From the NCBI RefSeq assembly GCF_947172395.1, contig NC_069097.1, forward strand, positions 14,864,142 through 14,928,141: 64,000 bases of DNA, in the 5' to 3' direction. Shown piece after piece: positions 11,025 through 22,315 of the stretch. Position numbers and translations under genes: made by a program. How positions within the stretch are numbered: the stretch's first letter is position 1; each line of letters begins with the position of its first letter. The DNA is from Bicyclus anynana. Taxonomy: Eukaryota > Arthropoda > Insecta > Lepidoptera > Nymphalidae. The notes beneath the pieces were generated by a model. It did no database searches and was not told the DNA's origin. It worked only from the letters and a program-made list of their open reading frames with translations.

Positions 11025-11332
11025 AATCATCATTACCATTATCAACCCATATTCGGCTCATTGCTGAGCTCTAGTCTCCTTTCAGAATGAGAGGGGTTAG
11101 GCCAATAGTCCACCACGCTGGCCCAATGTGGATTGGCAGACACACGCAGATAATTAAGAAAATTCTCTGGTATGCAGGTTTCCTGACGATGATTTTTTCT
11201 TCACCGTTTAAGACACGTGATATTAAATTTCTTTAAATGCACACAACTGTTGGAGGTGCATGCCCTGGGCCGGATTCTAACCCACACCCTCCGGAATCGG
11301 AGGCAGAGATCATATCCACTGGGCTATCACTT
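11025..11332 (-). repeat. SINE family B copy
   Basis: Near full length on the minus strand, from the tRNA-like head (GATAGCCCAGTGGATATGA) to TTGATAATGG. The B box is altered (GGTTAGAATCCGG). It lies in the LPCAT intron between exons A and B. Confidence 0.9.
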
Positions 11333-12351
11333 CTCTAATCAAAATCAAGGAGACACTATTATAGGTAGATCTTCGCGATGTAGTTAGATTGCCCTTACAG
11401 TACATCTGTGCCCCTAATGTGGTTACTGCGGATAAAGTGAAAGTACCTTTGGAAGTGGTTCAAGTATGTTTTTGTCGGCATGTTTAATACCAAATGAGCA
11501 TACTTAGTATTCCGTTATGATGTCAACAAGTGCAGTTACAGAATAAATATTAGCTCTATCCCACTTCTGTAATTTAACAGCAAGTTGCCTGTCTATTTGT
11601 ATATATTTTTCATGTATAAAAAAATCGTGTCGCATCAAAATCAAAATTAAAATTCGTTTATAACAAGCACATTGAAACGTCAAGTTTGACTTTTTGTAGA
11701 GACTCTTACCATCCTTAGATATATAGTGTCAAAGCTACCATCGGTTAAGAAGGCAGGTTTAACTGTGTAGAGTAGGCCATAAATTCAACAGTTGCTCTTT
11801 TTAAATCGTATTTCTGTACCATATGTTTTATCATTACAATTTTTTTACTTGTTTATATTTTGGAAATAGAATACATACTATAAAAAGCTCGAGCTAGACT
11901 AACATTTATCCTAGTAGTACGTAAAAGGCAGTTAAATACTAGCTGCACTTTCACTTTGGATAGCCAGGCTGATCCTTTGTACAAATTATGACCCCTTCTA
12001 CCGATGTTCTACATGTTCATAATGTCAAACAGTGGCGTGCACTTCATAGATGCATAAATACACTGTACACCTTGAGGATTAACTATGAACCTGCTTTAGA
12101 GGAGGAATCTTCCATTTTGTATAATTTTTGCGTTCAGTGCCTACCTTAGTCAAAGACCTTGTGCACGCCACTGATGTCGACGTCATCTATCTTCGTGGAT
12201 TTAAATTATTACCTACGATAAATTCCACTTCAAAGTTTTTATTTAACTGTGGAAGTAAAAAGTTACAGGTCAATAAAAACCGATGCTAATTCGAGATATC
12301 GTAACTTTAATTTTATGAGTTTAATCATTAAGACAATTATTATTTGATGAC

Positions 12352-12423
12352 TAAGTGGGCCAGTGGGTAGTGAGCCTGTCTTCTGAATCCAAGGTCGTGG
12401 GTTCGATTCCCACAACTAGAAAA
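12352..12423 (+). repeat. tRNA-like SINE head
   Basis: AGTGGGCCAGTGGGTAGTGAGCC, then GGTCGTGGGTTCGATTCCCAC. A and B boxes are clear but the acceptor stem does not pair. It is a SINE 5' end of a different family, directly upstream of a family A copy. Confidence 0.5.
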
Positions 12424-12448
12424 TATGACAATATCTACAATAATATTG

Positions 12449-12772
12449 ACGGCCTCCGTGGCGCAGTGGTATGCGGATTTACACGGAGATCCTGGGTTCG
12501 ATCCCCGGCTGTGACGATTGAGATTTTCTTAATTGGTCTAGGTCTGGTTGGTGGGAGGCTTCGGCCGTGGCTAGTTACCACCCTACCGGCAAAGACGTAC
12601 CGCTAAGCGATTTAGCGTTCCGGTACGATGCCGTGTAGAAACCGAAAGGGGTGTGGATTTTCATCCTCCTCTTAACAAGTTAGCCCGCTTCCATCTTAGA
12701 CTGCATCATCACTTACCATCAGGTGAGATAGTAGTCAAGGGCTAACTATAGTAAAGAATAAAAAAAAAATCC
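12449..12772 (+). repeat. SINE family A, near full length
   Basis: Starts GACGGCCTCCGTGGCGCAGTGG (A box), then GGTTCGATCCCCGG (B box), the body and a tail of nine A. It is the best plus-strand reference copy in the window. Confidence 0.92.
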
Positions 12773-12999
12773 TTATTCTATCTATACCATTTTATATCTG
12801 AACGAACTGTATATTTTTCATACTTAGGTACCCGTTATCTATAGTTACTTATCAAGAATACGGGCTTAGGATTAAAGTTTTTTACTTTGTAACCATCACA
12901 ATCATTAAAACAGTTAACTCGACGAGTAGTGCGGATGTGCCGTTATTGTGGCGTAAACTCCTCAGACAACTAAAGAGTAAGCCGCGCACACCGGCACTT

Positions 13000-13565
13000 A
13001 GGCACCTCGCACACTATACGACCACGACCACGGCTAGTCGTTGGTCGTGTTCACAAAAACTACGTCTGCGACCAGATTTGCGGCTATATTCGGAGCATTA
13101 ATTCCAGTCAGTAAAATGACAAGTGTAAATGTCAACGAAATGTTATTTTACTAGTAAAATGACATTTCAGTGACAGTTGCACTAGTCGTTTTAGCAGATC
13201 CAGAGTTAACCCCTTACAATAGTAAAGTTTTTAGTATTGTAGAGGGTTAACTCTGGATCTGCTAAAACGATTTTGAAACTTATTTTACAATTAGAAAGTT
13301 ACGTTATTAGTGATTGTCCTAAGCTATATTTTATACCCGTATTCTCCGGCAATAGGAACTACGTGGGTGAAACCGGGGGGTCGGTTAGTAAGAAATAATA
13401 CATTGTTTGGTCGCAACGTACAGTTGACTGCGGCCAGTTAACCGGTGCAGCTAAGTGTGCGATGTTCATATGATTTCTTCAGTTCAACATGGTCGTTGGT
13501 GTCACTATGGTGAATATATATGGTGGTCGTTGGGGTCGTGGCTGCCTAGTGTGCGCTGGCCCCAA
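13000..13565. mobile_element. Composite MITE with nested Helitron piece
   Basis: The left end (CTCGCACACTATACGACCACGACCACGG) and right end (GTCGTTGGGGTCGTGGCTGCCTAGTGTGCG) are imperfect inverted repeats. A Lep1-like Helitron piece (13226-13385) and a palindrome lie inside. Confidence 0.55.
13187..13268. repeat. 35-bp near-perfect inverted repeat
   Basis: Arms 13187-13221 and 13234-13268 match at 33 of 35 positions around a 12-nt spacer. The right arm is the start of the Helitron-like piece, so the left arm is an inverted duplicate of that end. Confidence 0.9.
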
Positions 13566-14040
13566 GGCAGTCGCGCTCACCGGCTCTTATGTACTGTTTT
13601 CGCACATATATTTAGCATGTCGACTCATAATTGAGTGTCTATTAGTTTAGGCAAGGTTCGCTCATAATAAATCACTTTTATTTGCCATTCGCGGACGTCT
13701 GTGATTTTGTTTGCGTTGTATTCGGTTTTTTGAATAACATGTAACATGAGGATAAACATGTAATGTTCTTTTTGAAAGTCTCTTCCTTTGATGATATTTA
13801 AAACGATGTTATTTAAAGTATTTAGTTTAAAGTATTAATTCAAGGTATTGATTTCTTTAGTTATTCAATAGAATCTTGTTGTCAAAAGATTCAGACAGGC
13901 TCATGGAATCACGGATATAGCGCTTTATATTAGTTCTGTGATATGAACTAAGATTAAAGATTGGTCTAAGAGATCATGTTAGATACGAACGAGGGTAAAA
14001 TATCTTTTTTTAATTTGAATATCTTTCTCATGATTTCTAG

Positions 14041-14252
14041 GTCTTTGAAACCCCTGATATGTTTCATTGGGAAGATGTCTTACCTTGCTGGTGGTATGGC
14101 TATCACGGTCAGGGGTCGTCAAGTCAGTCGCAAGGAGGCCCCTATCCTCGTCGTCGCGCCACATTCTTCATTCCTGGACAGCTGCATCGTGTACGCCACG
14201 AGGATGTCTTCCGTCATTGTCAGGAAGGAAAGCATGGACAATTACGTTGGAA
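14041..14252 (+). CDS. LPCAT: LPCAT exon, version B (alternative HxxxxD)
   Basis: Alternative catalytic exon of the same gene. Acceptor TTCTAG, donor GTAGGT. It enters with the last base of a codon and leaves with the first base of the next, exactly like exon A, but is 15 nt shorter. The translation includes AITVRGRQVSRKEAP and APHSSFLDS; HSSFLD (about 14160-14177) is the catalytic motif. Shared positions with exon A include GRQ, EAP and APHSS, while the region after the motif (IVYATRMSSVIVRKES) differs from the exon A version (AIVCLGAPSVVAKAD). Using both exons together gives CGT CTT TGA at the junction, an immediate stop, and skipping both also breaks the frame. It therefore looks like a mutually exclusive exon and not an extra one. 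Confidence 0.88.
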
Positions 14253-14760
14253 GTAGGTGTTATTGTGTATCTGGTGGTGGTTTTTTTTTTGGGAAATTTG
14301 GTGGTGGTTTTTGGGTGTGAATTTACAAAGCTTTTTGGTAATTTCTTTGTTTGGTGAAAACTTGCAATTTTATTGATGAACGTTGATTTAAAATGGCATT
14401 TGGTGAAGGTTGATGTGCTAAGTATGTGATAAGTTCTTTGTTTGGTGAAGATTTACTAATTATGTGGTGAAGGTACTTACAATTTTTGGTGATGATTTGC
14501 TGGTCTTGACTATAACTATTACTTATTAAAATTATAGTGATTTGGTTTTTGATGAAAACACTTACTATTTTAATGAATTTACTCTTACAATGGTGAATGT
14601 TGACTAACTTTTTGGTTAAAAATTTAATCTTTAGTGAATAAACTAACTGATGGTGACGGTTTTTGGTGTAGCTAGGTTTGGCTATTTGGTTAATCGATAG
14701 AAAGTGAAATATGGTTAGTCTGGTATTTGGGTAATCCACTAATTTTTAGTGAAAGTAACC
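14253..14760 (+). repeat. Intron with recurring TTTGGTGA motif
   Basis: Directly after the exon B donor, TTTGGTGA or close variants (TTGGTGAA, TTTTGGTG, GGTGAAG) occur more than ten times on the plus strand, with very few C. The minus strand therefore stays open for 138 codons by composition alone. It could be a decayed tandem repeat or a cluster of splicing-regulatory motifs. Confidence 0.6.
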
Positions 14761-16470
14761 GCAAGATCTTATGAATAATTGTACCTTAGTTATTGCTGAA
14801 CAATAAATCTTGGCTGCTCCATCATATCCGGTTTGTATAATATTCAATAATGATCGTCTTGTGATTTGTGCGAGTCGTGATTTTTGAATTGTGATGAAAC
14901 TGCAAATTATTTTTTGGATAACTGTAATCTGTCGATAAATTGCTTGGCAACATTAATTTGTATTAATAAATCATTCATATAATTTAGCTTCATAATATCA
15001 TATTTGGTGGTCTTCATCCTCACTTATATCATAGACACGTCGCATTTATTTTCTTTTACCTCTTTTCTTTACACATTTCTGTTTTCTTCCTGTACTTATT
15101 TAAACACTCCGTCTTACTTCTCTAGTCTTATGTCCTCATCATAACATCATCATATAAACATATGATATCATATAAAATAGGATCTGATTATCGCAGGGTA
15201 TGTCCATTTGATACATACTGTGAGTGCGACGACGAATTTTCCAGGTTTTCACGGAATGTAGCATAATAACCGATTGTTCATTATAATTTATATTCATTCA
15301 TCCCAGTGTTCACATCAGCGTCTGGCGTTATGATTTAAAAGGCATTTTGCAGCCGTGTACACTCGAGACCGCTTTCGTTATTGATTTTCCGTTCAGTGCC
15401 CTTAGAATGAGTTTGTTTGCATATATGTAGAGTTTACCAAAATCTAAATATTGTACTGTCAAAATAGACCTAATAGACTTTCTATTTTAAGTTGAATATT
15501 CGATGTCGACTGTTTTCCTGATTGTTAAGTCCGTGACCATTTTGATTTTATTCTACGGTGACGTTTTTTATGTAAAAAACATGTTTATTTTATTTTTTCA
15601 TTAGAAAAAAAAATGTCTGTATGTTGAGCTGGAATCGAACTCTGGTTTAATAAGTTTTGCGCCTTAGTTTCACACCACTTGTCCAGTTGAGTCGATATGA
15701 TAACGTCGAAATGTGTTAACTTGATTCACGGCTTGGGTGTTAGGTTTATTTTCGTTACGTAATTTCTTGATTCGGCCGCCGCAATCAAAGCCTGCGATAA
15801 AAGCTATCGATATATATATCTTGTCGTCGAACATAAATTATTAATATTCGATTATGCAATGATTAGCTTATCGTAGAACTTTCAAAGTCAAAGGTTTTCT
15901 TACATATCTATTAAAGAATACAATACGAGACTTGTGCTAAAAGCTATACAAATCATGCCCACATGGAATGGTGGCAAGAATATTACTTGTCACATTTGCT
16001 AAATTCATAATCCTCCATTTTGGCGTTGTATTTTACTGTAGCGTACCGTCATAAAACAGCTTTAAGATTGAATAGGATACGCTTTCGCTTGACTAGATAT
16101 AGATAGATGCAAAGTGATTTTGTGGTTTATGTTAAGTCGTGTTTTACTCGAAGATGCCCATGCAAAATAATTTGAAACATTGTTCGACGTAGTTATAATA
16201 TTTGGAAGGTGATGAAATGAAAAGAGTATTTGTTGTCGATTATTTGAAGATGCGAAGTTAACAATGTCAAGTGCAGAATCGACCTCTTCCGAAAACGAAA
16301 CTTTGTTCGATAGCGATGATCGTATATCTCGTACTAAACATGCAGTTCGGAGCAGGTGCCGCTTGCTGGAATAAGTGATGAGTGCGGATTCCTTGCGATT
16401 ATTTTGTGTGGCTGAGTTTGTTGAGGGTCTCTTCTCAGAATACGCAAGTTTCGAAGTATTATAAATTATA
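14761..16470. other. LPCAT intron, mostly unassigned
   Basis: AT-rich. A LINE-tail piece (ATACAAATCATGCCCACATGGAATGGTGG) lies near 15945-15975 and a tRNA-like minus-strand head near 15635-15690. No exon was recognised. Confidence 0.45.
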
Positions 16471-16474
16471 ATTT

Positions 16475-16660
16475 TTTAAAGAATATTTGCCATATTTTTT
16501 TTAAATATGACCAAAATTCCCATTCCTCTCCAGCTAGTCGGGAAAAACTGTATAAGAAGAGGGTACGACAATAATCCAACGGGGCGGGAATCGAACAACC
16601 ACCCCTCGGTGATGAGTCTGACCGCACTTACCGTTGAGCTATTGAGGTTCTCTTCTCTCG
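16475..16660 (-). repeat. SINE family C copy
   Basis: Matches 7060-7235: AATAGCTCAACGGTAAGTG head, GGTTCGATT-like B box and the body with CCGACTAGCTGGAGAGGAATGGG. Confidence 0.7.
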
Positions 16661-17525
16661 TTCTTCAGCTATTGAATTTATACACATTGTGTTTGAAATC
16701 AAGTAGGTCTTCTGCGTATCTTTGATTTTTGATTCGGTCACGCGGCAACTTAACTACGTAATAATTGACGCCGTACTTAATAATGGTAGCAGTATAGGGT
16801 GACAAACTTTCAGCATTCTTAAAATGAGATAGATCTGGCTATTGCAGGCTACAATACTTATTTATGCCACTGTCGTGCAACGGGAGTGATTTTGTACAAT
16901 GAGATGAAGCCCAATTGCACAATATACAGCACGATTGCTACAATCGCTAATTACGTGCACTGGCTATGCTATAAGAAATGAAAGAAATAATAAAACTTGT
17001 AGTAGATTTGTCTCATATAAGGAAGCCTGAAGTTTTGTAGCCAATGACATGGGACTATTTAAAAATGAAAACTACTTTACTTTACTGAACATTACCAAAA
17101 CGAGCTGTAGGAATTGTGGTAGGAATGGTTAATTTTGTGATTCTGTTTGAGGTTATAAATATATTGAGTAGATTACAAAATGGGAGTAAAAAAACCATAT
17201 ACACAAAACCCATTATACTTTTAAGCCATATACTCGTATGTATGAGCAAAAGGAATATTAATGACAACTTAAAAGATTCAAAAGAAGCCATAAAAAGAGT
17301 GATCTCATTACGCTATACAGCCATGAAATCGTGCGTGTCTCGACGTTAAAGCGCTGACTTTGTATGGTCTCAAATTGAACGAGTGAATGAAAAGAACTGA
17401 GGAAAGAAACACAATGGATAAGCTTCACCATTCAGGACGGACGTGGGAAGATATATTCGAGAACGTACCAACCAAATCAAACTAGAGGATTGTTCCTATG
17501 CTTGGTCCTAGAACCGATGGTCAGG

Positions 17526-17587
17526 ACTCCAGAGTGAGGAACCTCCTTACAATATGGAGGTATTGTGAGGAGGTTCCTCACTCTGGA
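17526..17587. repeat. Hairpin, 26-bp arms
   Basis: Arms of about 26 bp (TCCAGAGTGAGGAACCTCC on the left, GGAGGTTCCTCACTCTGGA on the right) around a short spacer. The right arm matches a LINE 3' segment also present near 58108-58130. Confidence 0.85.
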
Positions 17588-17589
17588 GC

Positions 17590-18720
17590 ATTCATTCATT
17601 CGTTTACGGGATGTATCCGATCCTCGATCTAACAGCCAAGGGAAAATTCTCGAGATGTTTCTGGTCGCAGTTATTCGGAATAAGACTATTGAAACAATGA
17701 CTTCAATTTGCTAGTCTACTAAAACAGCTGTTTCTTAAACTAGCCACACACGGTCAAGTATACCATCAGATGCAGATGCTAAGGGATGTTGGCACTGCAA
17801 TCAACCATTTTTCATTTTTACAAACCGTGAGCGCCTTATTTGACCGTGTGTAGTTGGCGATAGAGGAGAGGGAATTTTAAAGATTTGTTCCATCAATTAT
17901 CCAATGCGGGTTGGTAGGCGGTTTAGAATAATAATGTTCGTCTGTGTAACTATCACTGTTATAATGGCTATAAATAATGACATGATGAAGACAATAACCC
18001 GTGGCGCAGTCAGCCAAGATTGCAGACACGCGCCACACGTGTAGGGACAGAAATACCGCGACCTCACGTGTCGGTAATGTTGCGTACCTACGCTATTAGA
18101 TTATAATAGCACTAGCACACGCCCCGCGGTTTCCCTCGCGGGATAGCGGTGATAAAATGTATGTGTGACACTCAGAAATAACCTCAAAACGAGTGAAAGA
18201 TACAATATGTCGATCGGTGGCGGAGGAATCGAAAATATCGCGTTTTTTTTTGGGTTGGAACAGTTGGGAAAACGAGAGACAGAGAGAGATATTTCCTGTT
18301 CCTGTTGCCAGTTTTCGTGGTGGCATTTGGAACGGTGTCTGGAACTATCTGGAAATCAGCGCTGTATGCTCTTTGCTTATGGGATGCATACATAATATAG
18401 GAATATGCTGAGCTGGAACATTTTTCTAGGTTATGCCACATATCGCAGGGTATTTATTATTCTTAAACAATTGTGATGTGTGGCATAATGTAACAATAAA
18501 GATATTTTCTTTCTGTCTTTCTTTCTTTCTAGATATTTCAAATCCGCCACTATGACCCATAGGTATGTCTTTTTCTCTTCACTAGGTTTGTTACTGATTA
18601 ATCATATATTTATGTCATTGACACATGCTAAACCATCTGGTGCTACATGTTAAATAATTTTTATAAAAGCATTGTTTTACTTTTATATATTAATTTGTAA
18701 TATGCTTGATTATGTATGTT
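17590..18720. other. LPCAT intron, unassigned
   Basis: No recognised element apart from a short TTTC microsatellite near 18507-18531. Open frames around 18096-18441 have no splice support. Confidence 0.45.
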
Positions 18721-18724
18721 GCAG

Positions 18725-18837
18725 AGTTAATAAACTACACGCAGCCGGTATATGTGTGGCGCGATGACCCCAACTCGCGGCAGAACACCATCAAGGAGAT
18801 CATCGAGCGCGCCACGTCCAAGGAAGACTGGCCACAG
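18725..18837 (+). CDS. LPCAT: LPCAT exon after the alternative pair
   Basis: Acceptor TATGTTGCAG, donor GTGGGT. It starts with two bases (AG) that complete a codon begun in exon A (giving Gln) or exon B (giving Lys), and ends in phase 0. The translation LINYTQPVYVWRDDPNSRQ..IIERATSKEDWPQ fits the segment between acyltransferase motifs I and III. The downstream exon continues with VLIFPEGT. Confidence 0.95.
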
Positions 18838-19181
18838 GTGGGTGTCTATACACCCACAAAAATTACAAACTTTATACAGGGTGTCTCGTAAATATTCCGA
18901 CATACTCTACAGGGTGATATCTGACATCGAAGCCTACTAAACTAAAATAACGCAATATATTTTAGCCAAAATTTTACGGTTTTTAAGTCATATTAATTTT
19001 TCTACAAAATACAAAATCTCTACCTTCAGTGCAGTTTAGGCGTACTATGTGTTGAAAATTACCTAAACGTTGATTTTGTACTGGGTAAATTATTTTTGAA
19101 TAGTTGTTTCAAGTAATGAACTTTGATATTTTTCTACTGCAAAATAAGTTTTTTTTTCCAAAAAACGGGACTAATTACTTT

Positions 19182-19235
19182 TTTCAAGTTCCGAAAGGGG
19201 TTGATTATATAATCAACCCCTTTCGGAACTTGAAA
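19182..19235. repeat. Perfect 54-bp palindrome
   Basis: The 27-nt halves 19182-19208 and 19209-19235 are exact reverse complements with no spacer; the centre reads GATTATATAATC. It lies in an LPCAT intron. Related sequence on one side suggests an inverted duplication. Confidence 0.97.
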
Positions 19236-19539
19236 CTTGAAAAAACGTTACTTATTAAAATTTGTTCCTATCACTTGAAAATCAGAATCATCCTGCAGAA
19301 TATGTGTCGTAATATTTACGGGATACTCTGTATATTGTGCAATAAATAGCAAACTTTTGTTTATATGCATATCCATGGTGTCAACAGGATCAAAGTGACA
19401 GCTGAAAATCAGTGCTGAATGCTGCTGAATGACTTGTCACGCAGCGCAATGCTCTTAGCAAAAGTGGTTGTTGATGCTTCTACTACTTGGGTTTTAGTCT
19501 CGACATACCCAAGTGGTTTACGCATCGGACACTGCAATT

Positions 19540-19790
19540 AGTGTAAAGTATTGTAGTGAGACAAATATCTTGGCAATCCATGGATCTATCGTGCGGGAGC
19601 TGGGTCCATCACGTGGCAGAGAGAAAATCTCCGAGCAAAGTCCAGGACTTGTGACCAATAGATGTAGGGTTTTAAGGAATTTTTTGACAATCTATTAACT
19701 CTCCCCAAAATTGATAAGATTCTATTAGAGGAGCTTTGGATGCCCGTTATAATATAGAACAATATGGTACAACTTTAAAATAAATAAATA
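19540..19790 (-). mobile_element. LINE 3' fragment
   Basis: Shares ATCTTGGCAATCCATGGATC, GTCCAGGACTTGTGACC, GATGTAGGGTTTTAAGGAAT and GATTCTATTAGAG with 24885-25235. On the minus strand that better copy encodes a LINE C-terminus. Confidence 0.65.
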
Positions 19791-20040
19791 ACATCGAAGA
19801 AAAAAATGTGGTGGCACAATTAAAATTCGACAGAACCGTCGGTGGTATTACGCTCCCGCCAAATGGAGACCAGGTTAAGCCTTCGATTCTCGTTTAGTAT
19901 CATACTTTTACCGTAAGATTACTAACGCATGGTAGAAATGTTGGGTGCGTATAAGCTGCAAATTCCCACTCCTATAAGCAGTGAATCCTGGCCATTAAAT
20001 GAGCCTTATGAGGATGATAATGACGACTGTTTCTTTCCAG

Positions 20041-20195
20041 GTGCTCATATTCCCAGAAGGCACGTGCACGAATCGCTCGTGCTTGATCACGTTCAAGCCG
20101 GGCGGATTCTACCCCGGCGTGCCCGTGCAGCCCGTTACCATCCGCTACCCCAACGCGCGCGACACCGTCACCTGGACGTGGGACGGGCCTGGCGC
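20041..20195 (+). CDS. LPCAT: LPCAT exon with EGTC motif III
   Basis: Acceptor TTTCTTTCCAG, donor GTACGT. It starts in phase 0 and ends after two bases of a codon. The translation VLIFPEGTCTNRSCLITFK holds motif III (FPEGTCTNR, lysophospholipid binding), followed by GVPVQPVTIRYP (motif IV) and TWTWDGPG. These are signature stretches of the LPCAT1/2 and AGPAT-like superfamily. Confidence 0.97.
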
Positions 20196-20317
20196 GTACG
20201 TAAACTTTTCTATGCTAAGATAACTCAAAATGATAAAACAGGACCGAATTTAGTGTTCTCGCACATGGTGAGACCGTGTCACGCCACAAAACGCCGCTTC
20301 TTGCTTTAGGGTTAATT

Positions 20318-20455
20318 TACACGAGCAGCACGTCGCCAACGGCAGAGGTAACTGCTATCGACGACAGCAGTCGCCGACGTTACGGCGGCAATCGACGGCG
20401 TTTCGGCGGCAGTTGCCGGGTTTGTGGTTGTGGCGTGGCTTCTGTGTGTGGCGAC
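20318..20455. repeat. GC-rich CGGCG/CGACGG segment in intron
   Basis: A short GC-rich island (CGTCGCCAACGGC, CGACGGCGTTTCGGCGGC, GTTGCCGGG) in an otherwise AT-rich intron. Probably a MITE fragment; the ends are not clear. Confidence 0.35.
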
Positions 20456-20565
20456 ACTAAGAAATAAGATTCCTGGGAAATCGACAATGAAATAGTGCTG
20501 ATCACTCTGACGTCTAATGGAAAGCAATGTCGTAATGTTATCATGAATTTGTCTTCACTTTCCAG

Positions 20566-20703
20566 GTTAAAACTGCTATGGCTGACGTTAACTCAAGTGC
20601 ACAGTTCGTGTGAGATCGAGTTCCTACCTGTGTACTACCCCAATGAGGAGGAGAAACAGGATCCGAAGCTTTACGCGAGGAACGTCAGGGACGTCATGGC
20701 CAA
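20566..20703 (+). CDS. LPCAT: LPCAT exon
   Basis: Acceptor ACTTTCCAG, donor GTGAGT. It enters with one base and leaves with two. The translation KLLWLTLTQVHSSCEIEFLP, then VYYPNEEEKQDPKLYARNV, matches the conserved core after motif IV of LPCAT enzymes. Confidence 0.96.
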
Positions 20704-20776
20704 GTGAGTTGGATTTTTAGTTTGATTTGGTCTATCATTAATGTCATGTTTTCATTAACGCTTAAATATATATTTG

Positions 20777-20855
20777 CGCGGCGGCTTGGCGACCCCGCAC
20801 CGGAAAGCGCAGTATTTGTCGACCCCCTACAATGTTGACTGACGACCTAAACCGG
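20777..20855 (+). mobile_element. RTE-type LINE fragment
   Basis: GGCGACCCCGCACCGGAAAGCGCAGT and GACTGACGACC match 53744-53803. A small internal piece in an LPCAT intron. Confidence 0.6.
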
Positions 20856-20987
20856 TTTGTAGCAGCAGTTCTACTTTTATTTTTAATAGAAATATGATCC
20901 AAGTTTATGCTCTTACCAGTTAAATTTCAGTTTTTGTGGAAGGCATTTAGAAACATAAAAAAGTAACAATAACATATGGTTCTCCAG

Positions 20988-21113
20988 AGCGCTGGGCGTG
21001 CCTGTACTAGACTACACGTACGACGACTGCCGTCTCATCGCGCAGGCAAAGCAGATGGGTATCCCGGGTGGCGTGGCCGTCAGGGAGGTCAGCGAGCTTA
21101 GGTCGTTGCTGGG
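20988..21113 (+). CDS. LPCAT: LPCAT exon
   Basis: Acceptor TTCTCCAG, donor GTGAGT. It enters with one base (giving Lys) and leaves with two (GG). The translation ALGVPVLDYTYDDCRLIAQA and GIPGGVAVREV matches the LPCAT segment after the acyltransferase core (LGVxxxDYTxEDC). Confidence 0.95.
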
Positions 21114-21439
21114 GTGAGTGAGACCATTCCTCAATCCTCAGACCCCATTCCTCGGAATGAAGTTGGCTTTCTACGCTCGCCCAAACCCCTGACATGGCAC
21201 TTACACAATCAGATAAAGAAATAAGTTTGGCGCTAAGTAAACTTTTCTATTTTTAGCAACCCTAGTTTTAAAAGGGAGTAGTTAAAGTACTGATTTGGGG
21301 AGTGAGTTAAGTAAATGCGTTTCGAAAAGTGTATTCGGGCGAGGCTTATATGATGGCAGCATCATAAAAACCTTACCTGATAATGAAACAGTGTTGGTTT
21401 TTTTCAAACTACCAGTAGATGGCATTCTTAGAGAACTTT

Positions 21440-22150
21440 GAATCAATCCCCTTTTTGTACACTTTAAGAACCTGTTGCGATGCAGTTATGCCTAAGGCTC
21501 ATAGATGGCGCTTTGTTTTTTTTTTAACAGAAGTTTTACTTCTGTCATGTGGTTTATACACTCGTTTTTTTAAGAGCAAGCGCAATCACTGGCAAATGTA
21601 TCTGTCGACAGTTGAACGTGGACTGAAATTTTGTCATGTTGATACGGTGAATTCACGCCTCAAGTGTAGCGTACTTGATACCATCCTCGGAATGACGATT
21701 GGCGGTCATCATGCGAAAAGCTATTGTAACAAAACTCGCTTCAAATGTAGGTCCTACCATTATCGCCTTTACAGACCAGTTTTTGAAAGGAAACCAATAT
21801 ATTATGGTAAACAATATATACTATATATGAGCTTAGATTAATAACAATATATCTAAGCTCGTTTTCCTCAGAAAATGACAGACACATTTGTTCGTGAATT
21901 TGGGTGCGACACTGGTTTTTCTATAAATGGTCAATCGCTTTTCCAGACCGGATTTTGGAAGGAAATTTGCCCAGTAGCTTTTCTACCTCCTTCCAATTCT
22001 AACAGCAATGTGTCTTTTGCCAGTTTATTTCAGTCGTGTACAGCATACTCCTTTTTTAAGAGCTAGCGTAATGAATGGCAAATATATCTGTCAACGGTCT
22101 CAAATTTTGTCATGGCGTTCACCGTGAATTCACGCCATGAGTGTTAAGCT
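21440..22150. repeat. Two degenerate copies of an unclassified repeat
   Basis: Segments near 21480-21670 and 22015-22150 share ACTCGTTTTTTTAAGAGC, CAAATGTATCTGTC and GTGAATTCACGCC. Pieces resembling the 29.3-kb MITE (GTTCGTGAATTTGGGTGCGA) lie between them at 21890-21915. Confidence 0.5.
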
Positions 22151-22315
22151 ATTGTTCCTCAAGGAAGGAAAAGGAAGAAACTTTTTGCTTCCTTTTCCTT
22201 CTAAATCTATCCTTAATCGCTTTTGAAGGCCAGATTTTGGAAGGAAACCTTTTGCCCGGTAGCTTTTCTTCAATAAATCTCTTTCGAAGTGTAACAGCGA
22301 TGCATCTTTCGTCAG

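Noticed and set aside
12352..12423. Possible tRNA gene
   Set aside because: A and B boxes are present but there is no acceptor-stem pairing; it fits a SINE head. The same reasoning applies at 2960, 27560, 51410 and 58797.
14323..14739. 138-codon minus-strand open frame
   Set aside because: Caused by the C-poor TTTGGTGA-rich composition of the LPCAT intron; no splice sites or protein features.
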